DNA of 40,705 nucleotides, taken from Actinomadura sp. 6K520 (GTDB lineage: Bacteria; Actinomycetota; Actinomycetes; Streptosporangiales; Streptosporangiaceae). Numbering within the stretch: the stretch's first letter is position 1; the number at the start of each line of letters is the position of its first letter. The DNA is taken from the NCBI RefSeq assembly GCF_004349245.1, contig NZ_SMLC01000058.1, positions 1 through 40,705 on the forward strand, written 5' to 3'. Positions 35,023 through 40,705 of the stretch are shown one piece after another. The translations under genes and the position numbers were made by a program. Under the pieces are notes generated by a model. It saw nothing but the letters and a program-made list of their open reading frames with translations. It was not told where the DNA came from and did no database searches.

Positions 35023-36420
35023 ATGCCGATCCCTCAACGCGACCTTCTGAGCCAGTACGGGGCCGCCGTGTTGTCGCGAAACGCCTCGCTGTTCGTTGGG
35101 GCAGGGATGAGTCTCGACGCCGGCTTCGCGACTTGGGGCCAGCTTCTCGCCGTCCCACAAAAGCAAGCTAATATCCCCAACATGACAGATATGCCACTCC
35201 TGGCACAGTATTATGTGCTTCTGACACCTGGCGGCAGAGAGGCACTGGAAAGCCATATCCTGGCACAGATGAGCCACATTTCTACTACGCCTACAGAAGG
35301 ACATCGACTCGTCGCGGAGCTGACGATTGACGATATCTGGACTACAAATTATGACTGTCTTCTAGAGGAAGCGATGCCGAATGCCCGGGTAGTTACCCGC
35401 GAGGAGGATCTAACGAAGCGGCAGATCCTGACGCGACAGCGAATTACAAAGATGCATGGCAGTCTGACGAAAGAGACTCCCATAAACTGGCTACAAAATC
35501 CTACAATCACGCGATCCGATTACGAAAAATACGAAAGAGAACATCCACGCAAATGGGCATCACTCAGAGCTAGTTACATGACTCGCGCATTTCTATTCCT
35601 TGGTTTTAGCTTTTCGGATCCCAATATTGAGATCCTTCTACGACTCTCCCGCACGCTGCTCGATGTCGGCGGCCCTGAGCACTTCACTGTCCTTAAGAGG
35701 CCAAATGGAGGAGACGAGGAGAGATTGCATGATTTGCGTGTAAAGGATCTGGAGGAGTCTGGGATCGGGGTACACGAAATAGCGGATTACAGCGAAATAG
35801 TTCCTCTCCTCCAGCAGTTGGTACGGCGCACACGACAGCCTCTTCTCTTTGTCTCCGGAAGTGATGGAACTAACCCCTCTGCTGTGAAGGAAATCGGAAA
35901 GAGAATAGGCCATCGGCTCGCCGACCTAGATCTACGCCTCGCTTCTCTAGCGGGGCCAGCAAGCTTCGCGGTATCTTTCCCCTTCGGCCACTCTCTGCAA
36001 GCGAACTCTCGATACTCGCCGGATCGGATCAGTTTCTATTTTAGAGAGTCGAAAGAAACCCCGCCACTACTTCCTCGTCGTATGGGCACGGCAGTCTATA
36101 CCGGCTGGACTAGAGAGGAAATGCTCGCTGATGTACTACCACAATGTCGGGCGGTTCTGGTTCTCGGGGGCGGCGACAGGACTTCCGAGGAAGTCGAAAT
36201 GGCTCGGCAAGCGCAGATCCCAGTAATTCCAGTACCTACATCAGGTGGCACGGCGGCGCGAGTATACGAGACGGTAAGCATCGAGGATTTGCTGGGCGCA
36301 GATGTCACTGATGAGGACCGTAGGGACTGGGAAAACCTGAACGACTCCGAGCCAGAAATTGTGGCAATGGCAGCGTCTCACCTAGTACGTAGGACGATGT
36401 TCTTGGCAGCGTCAGACTAG
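35023..36420 (+). CDS. SIR2-SLOG protein (ThsA-like NADase effector)
   Basis: A 465-residue protein. Residues 1-270 are a SIR2-type domain with the nucleotide loop VGAGMS (25-30), Asn109 in TTNYD and His145 in KMHGS. These match the Asn and His needed for NAD hydrolysis in ThsA of the Thoeris system. LFLGFSFSDPNIE follows. Residues 274-430 form a SLOG domain (LFVSGSDG; VLVLGGGDRTSEEVEMARQA; PVPTSGGTA), which in ThsA binds a cyclic ADP-ribose signal that triggers NAD depletion. Layout and length match ThsA (about 476 aa). No TIR partner gene is in the window. Base composition is lower in GC than the core genes. Confidence 0.85.
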   Translation: MPIPQRDLLSQYGAAVLSRNASLFVGAGMSLDAGFATWGQLLAVPQKQANIPNMTDMPLLAQYYVLLTPGGREALESHILAQMSHISTTPTEGHRLVAELTIDDIWTTNYDCLLEEAMPNARVVTREEDLTKRQILTRQRITKMHGSLTKETPINWLQNPTITRSDYEKYEREHPRKWASLRASYMTRAFLFLGFSFSDPNIEILLRLSRTLLDVGGPEHFTVLKRPNGGDEERLHDLRVKDLEESGIGVHEIADYSEIVPLLQQLVRRTRQPLLFVSGSDGTNPSAVKEIGKRIGHRLADLDLRLASLAGPASFAVSFPFGHSLQANSRYSPDRISFYFRESKETPPLLPRRMGTAVYTGWTREEMLADVLPQCRAVLVLGGGDRTSEEVEMARQAQIPVIPVPTSGGTAARVYETVSIEDLLGADVTDEDRRDWENLNDSEPEIVAMAASHLVRRTMFLAASD

Positions 36421-36451
36421 GACTGTCGGACGCGGAGAGTAGGGTTCACCC

Positions 36452-37360
36452 ATGACCTCTACGACAGCCGCCCATGCTGCGGTCCTGGCAGCCACGGAGG
36501 TAGTCCCAGCCGACTGGCGGGATCTCGCTGCAATCCTTAAGCGCTATGGAGGCCCTGAGGCTCTCCTTTCGACGAGTGCAGCCGGGCACGGCCATGATGC
36601 GGATTTGCTCAATTACATACGCACGGCGATTGATCCCGCAAGAGTTATACATTGGCAACAGCACTTTGAAAGACTGGCCGAGGTCATGCCTGATGTTCGC
36701 TTTGTAACGGTAGATAGCAAGGACTACCCCGCCAACCTCAAAGCGGCTTATGGCTGCCCTCCCTTTTTGTTTGTGCGCGGCAAGTTTCACGAGAACGAAG
36801 AAAAAGCTCTTGCGATCGTGGGCAGCAGAAAAGCGACCTCGTCCGGTATAGCCGTGGCTTATAACGTTGCCCAAGTTGCTGTCCGAAGCGGCATTACGGT
36901 GGTCTCCGGTCTGGCCAGGGGGATCGATGCAGCTGGTCATCGTGGCGCAATAAATTCTGGCGGTTCTACAGTCGCCGCTATCGCTGCCGGCATCGATCAC
37001 CCTCTCAGTCGTGAGAGTGATCTCGATGTCGCAGAGGCTATGATTAAGAGCGGCGCAATTGTTTCGCAGTTTCGTCCCGGCTCGCCGCCGGTCAGGAGTT
37101 CCTATCTTCAGCGCAACGGTGTTATAGCCGGACTATCGCTCGTGAGTCTGATCGTGGAGGCGGATGAAAGGAGTGGTACGCGTAATGAGGCAGAGCATTC
37201 GCTTAGACAAGGACGTAAGGTACTTTTCTGGCGGCCTCACTTTAATAACACTTCTTGGGTCAGGCTATATTCTAGTGACCCGCTCGTGAAGCTGGTGGAT
37301 ACTGAAGACGAGGTCGTTCACGAAGTTTCGGCAGCTGCAGAGAGGTCGCATTATGAATGA
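36452..37360 (+). CDS. DprA-like SLOG-domain protein
   Basis: A 302-residue protein. An N-terminal helical region (about 1-70) is followed by a DprA/Smf Rossmann domain with AIVGSRKATSSGIAVA (121-136), VSGLARGIDAAGHRGAI (151-167), STVAAIAAGID and SYLQRNGVIAGLS (217-229), then EADERSGTRNEAEHSLRQGR. Housekeeping DprA loads RecA onto single-stranded DNA. This copy ends soon after the Rossmann domain, without the usual C-terminal winged helix, and its lower GC and neighbours suggest a role in the adjacent conflict system. It starts 31 nt after the SIR2-SLOG gene and overlaps the PRTase gene. Confidence 0.85.
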   Translation: MTSTTAAHAAVLAATEVVPADWRDLAAILKRYGGPEALLSTSAAGHGHDADLLNYIRTAIDPARVIHWQQHFERLAEVMPDVRFVTVDSKDYPANLKAAYGCPPFLFVRGKFHENEEKALAIVGSRKATSSGIAVAYNVAQVAVRSGITVVSGLARGIDAAGHRGAINSGGSTVAAIAAGIDHPLSRESDLDVAEAMIKSGAIVSQFRPGSPPVRSSYLQRNGVIAGLSLVSLIVEADERSGTRNEAEHSLRQGRKVLFWRPHFNNTSWVRLYSSDPLVKLVDTEDEVVHEVSAAAERSHYE

Positions 37361-38093
37361 TGCCGAACTCGACCGATGGGTCGACGTACTGAGACCGCAT
37401 CTGGTACCGACGCCTAGCACTGGAGAAGGCGTCTGTCATATATGTCGAAGCTGGAAATTCCCAGAAAAGCCCGTATGTAGTAACTGTGCCCAAGTTGTCG
37501 CAGAGTTGACACTTCCGTGCCTGAAAGTTTTCCCCATCTCGCTATATATTAAGCCCTCACAACTTCGGGACTGGCTTAAATTTTATAAGCCAAATTCTGA
37601 AGGGTTTGCACCAAGTCACTGCGATAATATCGCCGCCATTTTGGCATTGGGGGTGCAGAGAAATTTAACGGCTATGCAGAACGTTATGGGGCCCTGGGAT
37701 GAGATTGCAGTGGTTCCTTCGACCTTCGCGCGTACTAGCCACCCACTTGAAGCACAGTTGCGAAACGCTGGGTTAGGGGCCAATCTAGGGAGACCGCTTA
37801 TCCGTACGAACGTCCCTCTCGGGCATCGAACCATGAGCGACGTCGGGTATCAGACGTCCAAGGAAGTCAGCGGTCTCCGGATACTTCTCGTTGACGACGT
37901 TTATACCACTGGTGCGAGAAGCCAGAGCGCTGCCTCTGCGCTACAACTTGCGGGGGCAACTGTCGTAGGTATTGTGGCGATTGGTCGCCGCATAAACCCC
38001 GGGTACAACGATTTTAGCCTTAGGCTGTGGAAGGAGCAGCGCGCCCAGAGCTTCCAATTTGGCCGAATCTTTGAAGCCCACAGAGATGCTTAG
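37353..38093 (+). CDS. ComF-like phosphoribosyltransferase
   Basis: A 246-residue protein. An N-terminal zinc ribbon (Cys28, Cys31, Cys42, Cys45) is followed by a type I phosphoribosyltransferase domain with PRPP loop ILLVDDVYTTGARS (177-190). It overlaps the DprA-like gene by 8 nt (ATGAATGA), so the pair is translationally coupled. ComF and DprA are both competence-type proteins, but pairing them here beside a SIR2-SLOG gene points to immunity. It carries two TTA leucine codons (residues 105 and 141), rare in high-GC actinomycetes and read by the bldA tRNA in Streptomyces. The product of the enzyme is unknown. Confidence 0.8.
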   Translation: MNDAELDRWVDVLRPHLVPTPSTGEGVCHICRSWKFPEKPVCSNCAQVVAELTLPCLKVFPISLYIKPSQLRDWLKFYKPNSEGFAPSHCDNIAAILALGVQRNLTAMQNVMGPWDEIAVVPSTFARTSHPLEAQLRNAGLGANLGRPLIRTNVPLGHRTMSDVGYQTSKEVSGLRILLVDDVYTTGARSQSAASALQLAGATVVGIVAIGRRINPGYNDFSLRLWKEQRAQSFQFGRIFEAHRDA

Positions 38094-38863
38094 GTCGCGT
38101 TGGTGCCGGCTTCTGAGATCGCTGAAACAGTGCGAACATACCTGGGGCCATGCGTAAACTTTTTTCCCTTCGAAATGCGTAGCGCGCAGGCGCCTTCAAT
38201 CATTTGATGGGCAATCCACCGCTGATCGACGAAGGGTGCAAATAGAGCCGCTTTGCCGAGGAACTCTAGCAGCCGCTTCTCAGTGAGTGGATCGTCGCCG
38301 TAGAAGTGATACGAATTTCCAGAATTGAACAATATCCCACTTGCGGACATTCGTGTGAGAACATCGACTGCGAGCTTCTCGTTTTCGGCGCTCGGACGGA
38401 TACGAAAGTCCAACATCGGGATATGGACATACTCAGATTGCGACTTGAGCCGCACCCGGGAAGATAGAGCTAGGATTTCATCCGTACTGCGTTCAGCCAG
38501 CAGGCGTCTTATATTTTTAACGGTCAGGTCAACGCCTGGCACATCGATATGCTTTGCATGCTCGGACATCGGTTGGTGCCGAGCTGCAGAATCCAGGACT
38601 AGCCTTAGCGTCTCCCCGCCTTCACGGCGGGCAAGGAGGAGCACCGCCTCCCAAAATGGCACTCGATACTTCCTTCTAAGGTCTAGTGCTTCGTCCACAA
38701 TCGGACGAACTTGCGGTAGGTCGACTACACGTTCGCCAGAAGAGACGTTGCTCAGGACGTAGAAACGAACAGATTGCAGACTTGTGATTCCTTCCACGAG
38801 GTGTGGAATATGATCAACCGTATCTGCCGTATCGCTGAGACCTGGGTAGACCTTCCTATTCAC
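38090..38863 (-). CDS. Primase-like (AEP-type) protein, putative
   Basis: A 257-residue protein convergent with the PRTase gene (stops overlap by 2 nt). The start is GTG at 38863 with AAGGAG 4 nt upstream; the ATG 4 nt upstream of that GTG runs straight into a stop codon. Blocks in order are HIPMLDFRI (147-155), FNSGNSYHFYG (179-189) and DQRWIAHQMIEGACALRIS (213-231). Their spacing resembles archaeo-eukaryotic primase motifs I (hhDhD), II (SxH) and III, but motif I has Arg where the second Asp is expected, so catalysis is doubtful. I assign the fold by eye only. GC content is low, like its neighbours. Confidence 0.5.
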   Translation of the reverse strand: MNRKVYPGLSDTADTVDHIPHLVEGITSLQSVRFYVLSNVSSGERVVDLPQVRPIVDEALDLRRKYRVPFWEAVLLLARREGGETLRLVLDSAARHQPMSEHAKHIDVPGVDLTVKNIRRLLAERSTDEILALSSRVRLKSQSEYVHIPMLDFRIRPSAENEKLAVDVLTRMSASGILFNSGNSYHFYGDDPLTEKRLLEFLGKAALFAPFVDQRWIAHQMIEGACALRISKGKKFTHGPRYVRTVSAISEAGTNAT

Positions 38864-38876
38864 ATGGCTCCTTTGG

Positions 38877-39495
38877 GTGGCCCGCTTCGTCTTCTGCCAG
38901 TTGGTATATCAATCCCCTGATAATGTGGATAATAGTATCCCACCTCCGCCCTGGCGTAGCCGGCTTCTGCGGTCTTTCTCTGTCCAGCATGAGTTCTTCG
39001 AACACCATCGGTGCGCTTGTCGTTGGCGCTGTGCCGCCGACGGACGTTGTAGAACCCGGTGTTCCAAATCGCGATCTTCAAGCGGGACTCGGCCTTGGTC
39101 GCGAACCGTTGCCAGCGTACGCACTCGACTCTTAGCGTGGAGTTGACCGCCTCGGCAGGAGCGTTGTCGAGTGCTCGCCGACTCGGCCCATGGTGCGGAT
39201 CACGCCCAGCCGGCCATCTCGGCCTTCTGCCGACGCAGCCGTGCAAGCTCCTCGCGTTCGGACTCGTTCAACCACGCGTCCTTGGACAACTTCGACAGCG
39301 TGCACGCCTCCGTTCCCGCTAGAATCGGCCAGCCAATCCTTCTTCACCCAGTTGTGCAACCTGCACTCGTTGAGCCGCAGATCACGAGCCACCTGCGCAA
39401 CTGGCCATCCGGTTTCCTTCACAATACACACCGCTCCCCGGAACTCCGGATAGAACGGTCCTTTGGTACCAAGGATTCGACCTTCCCACAGGTTC
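38877..39495 (-). pseudogene. Decayed IS3-family element (orfA and orfB fragments)
   Basis: On the minus strand, 39480 to about 39220 encodes an IS3 OrfA-type helix-turn-helix (FYPEFRGAVCIVKETGWPVA, then ARDLRLNE and LHNWVKKDWL), which continues after a frameshift in LSKDAWLNESEREELARLRR. It is joined directly to the end of an OrfB integrase core: MGRVG, then, in a shifted frame, ALDNAPAEAVNSTLRVECV, RFATKAESR and WNTGFYNVRRRHSA, and after another shift MVFEELMLDRERPQKP. Most of OrfB, including two of the DDE catalytic positions, is missing. The element is therefore dead. Terminal inverted repeats were not identified. Confidence 0.75.
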
Positions 39496-40009
39496 TGTCT
39501 CACGATCTCAGGGGAAGCAGTGCGCAGCACGAAACATGATGCCACTGACGACCGACCGAATCTGGCCCGACGGTAGTGTTCGCGGGGACTGCCGACGGCC
39601 CGGGACGGGATCGGCCCGGAGAGGCTGCCCGCCCGGCCCAGCCCCCGACCGGCGACAACGCGTAGCGGGCGCCCTCGAAGACTCATCCAGCGGGTGAGGT
39701 CGCTGCCGTCGTATCCAGGACATGCTCGACACATCTGTCCCATCACATGCTTGGCAGGTGTCTGTTCGACTTGGCTCTCGCATGTCCGTTTGGCATCGCG
39801 GGTCCGGGGCCGGGATTAATGTCAGTTTCACGGGCCATCAGGACCTCTCGTGTCCGCTGGCGATTAGCCCTGGTTGAGTTGCCAGCGGTTGAGCAGCAAT
39901 TTCGCACAGTGCCGGGTTCCGCCCGCTGCCCCAAGCCGACACCCACGCCAAAGCTGTCACGCTGCGTCGGTGCTGGCAAGCGTGCGTAAGATAAGCGGCT
40001 TGTCTGGAA
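39496..40009. other. Gap between the IS3 remnant and the excisionase-like gene
   Basis: About 510 nt without a recognisable gene. An integrase gene would be expected downstream of an excisionase in an actinomycete integrative element, but none is here. A short inverted repeat (CCGCTGGC at 39854-39861, GCCAGCGG at 39881-39888) and a 31-codon minus-strand frame starting MARETDIN are the only structures I noticed. Confidence 0.5.
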
Positions 40010-40219
40010 TCAAGGGTCGTCATTGCTCGACATGAGGTGCCGGAGGTCGGCGGTGACGACTCGGTAGCTGGTGCCGATTCGGATGACCTTGCAGGGGAAG
40101 CGGTTCTCGCGAGCCAGTTGGTAGGCACGGGTTCGGCCGAGGCCGAGGGCTCGGGCGGCGGTCTCGATGGTGGTTGTGGTGGGAAGGGCGGCGAGTTCCT
40201 CGCGGCTCATCGGTTCCAT
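40010..40219 (-). CDS. Excisionase-like MerR/HTH_17 protein
   Basis: A 69-residue protein with a single winged-helix DNA-binding domain: TIETAARALGLGRTRAYQLA, then FPCKVIRIGTSYRVVTADL. This is the standard form of the Xis/HTH_17 proteins found beside integrases in actinomycete integrative elements and prophages. The start may be ATG at 40219 or at 40210. Its expected partner, a tyrosine integrase, is absent downstream. Confidence 0.8.
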   Translation of the reverse strand: MEPMSREELAALPTTTTIETAARALGLGRTRAYQLARENRFPCKVIRIGTSYRVVTADLRHLMSSNDDP

Positions 40220-40221
40220 GC

Positions 40222-40551
40222 TTAGGCCTCTGGGGTGTTCGTGCTACGGGAGCGGATCGGGCTGTGCCGTTCGCTGAGGGGAGGCCGTTCGATGAGCGTG
40301 AAATCGCTAATTGGTCTCGGGAAGTCTTCGGCCGCCGCAGCTACGCCAGCATCTTGATCGCTTGCCCAGTGTTGGGTTGTGGAGGCAGACTCTCGTTCTG
40401 GGGCGGGGCGAGAGTGGACGGCGTTGATGGCAGCGTGTGCCTCGTTGAGGGCCGTGCAGAGCGCTTGGGTGTGGTGCCTTGCATCGGCCAGGGCATGGCC
40501 GTGGCGACTGAGTACGTCGGTGAGGTCTTCGCCGTGGTCGGAACCTGTCAA
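40222..40551 (-). CDS. Hypothetical protein upstream of the excisionase-like gene
   Basis: A 109-residue, His/Ala-rich protein ending 2 nt before the excisionase start, so probably in the same operon. The N-terminal half looks helical (SRHGHALADARHHTQALCTA). The only start near the beginning is TTG at 40551 with no ribosome site, only 13 nt from a transposase end, so its true 5' end may have been removed by the insertion. I recognise no family. Confidence 0.5.
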   Translation of the reverse strand: MTGSDHGEDLTDVLSRHGHALADARHHTQALCTALNEAHAAINAVHSRPAPERESASTTQHWASDQDAGVAAAAEDFPRPISDFTLIERPPLSERHSPIRSRSTNTPEA

Positions 40552-40564
40552 TGCTGGTGAGACG

Positions 40565-40705
40565 TCAGGCTGCGTGCGTGGTTTGTGGTTCGTTGTCGGT
40601 CTGAAGTGGTGCGGGTGGTGGGTTGATCCACACCTTGTCCGGTAGTGGAGGCGGAGTGGGGCACCGGCCGCGGAATCGTTCGGGGTGGGCCTTGAAGGCT
40701 GCGTG
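40565..40705 (-). CDS. IS3-type transposase, C-terminal end (cut by the window edge)
   Basis: The last 46 codons of a frame entering from the right edge. HPERFRGRCPTPPPLPDKVW followed by INPP is the characteristic tail of actinobacterial IS3-family integrase-core transposases (HPERF, then P-rich, then WIN). It indicates an insertion sequence that continues beyond the window. It is distinct from the decayed element at 38.9-39.5 kb. Confidence 0.65.
   Translation of the reverse strand, partial: HAAFKAHPERFRGRCPTPPPLPDKVWINPPPAPLQTDNEPQTTHAA

Noticed and set aside
35023..36420. Complete Thoeris system
   Set aside because: Only the ThsA-like part is present; no TIR-domain (ThsB) gene was found on either strand from 31.5 to 40.7 kb.
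1..40705. CRISPR array
   Set aside because: No regularly spaced direct repeats with unique spacers were seen. The repeats found are short tandem units without spacers.

Overview
The window is about 40.7 kb of very GC-rich DNA with GTG/TTG starts, 4-nt start/stop overlaps and a WhiB-family gene. This indicates an actinomycete. Gene content and order from about 0.7 to 30.8 kb closely follow the conserved actinobacterial block known in Mycobacterium tuberculosis as roughly Rv3655c to Rv3683 (tad pili, ssd, acs, ephE-like hydrolase, marP, nudix, nth, crp, MBL, ridA, two ArsA ATPases, whiB4, ponA2, metallophosphoesterase). Streptomyces carries a related block around wblA. The exact genus cannot be fixed from sequence alone.

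Region by region. At 0.7-6.1 kb a minus-strand tight-adherence cluster reads ssd > tadA > tadB > tadC > DUF4244 pilin > TadE-like pilin, preceded by a 1-kb gene-free region. At 7.1-8.5 kb lie a pentapeptide-repeat gene and a gene with a degenerate Fic-like motif, divergent from acs (8.8-10.7 kb). At 11.1-16 kb come a small membrane protein, an alpha/beta hydrolase, DUF309, the MarP periplasmic protease, a CoA-type nudix hydrolase and endonuclease III. At 16.0-18.1 kb there is an SDR / carboxymuconolactone-decarboxylase-like / TetR cassette that looks like an insertion in the conserved order. At 18.3-31.4 kb come a Crp-family regulator, MBL hydrolase, nudix, RidA, DUF4177, SPFH protein, two ArsA/Get3-like ATPases, a DUF418-like membrane protein, a WblA/WhiB4-type regulator, a PASTA-containing penicillin-binding protein, YqeY-like protein, metallophosphoesterase and methyltransferase. 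The core block ends at a tRNA-Pro(CGG) gene.

From the tRNA to the window end (31.5-40.7 kb) the DNA is accessory. It holds an XRE/TPR-type regulator and then, in visibly AT-richer DNA with atypical codons, a probable immune cluster. This comprises a frameshifted two-helix membrane protein with a C-terminal effector/sensor-like domain, a SIR2-SLOG protein of ThsA-like layout with the catalytic Asn and His retained, a DprA-like SLOG protein, a ComF-like phosphoribosyltransferase that overlaps it, and a convergent protein resembling primase-like (AEP) domains. The SIR2-SLOG gene appears to be leaderless, with a 14-bp palindrome covering its -10 box. No TIR (ThsB) gene is present, so this is not a canonical Thoeris system. 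The cluster is followed by a decayed IS3 element, an excisionase-like gene without an integrase in the window, a hypothetical gene and the 3' end of another IS3-type transposase. The layout suggests an integrated element with tRNA-Pro as its possible attachment site, later eroded by insertion sequences.
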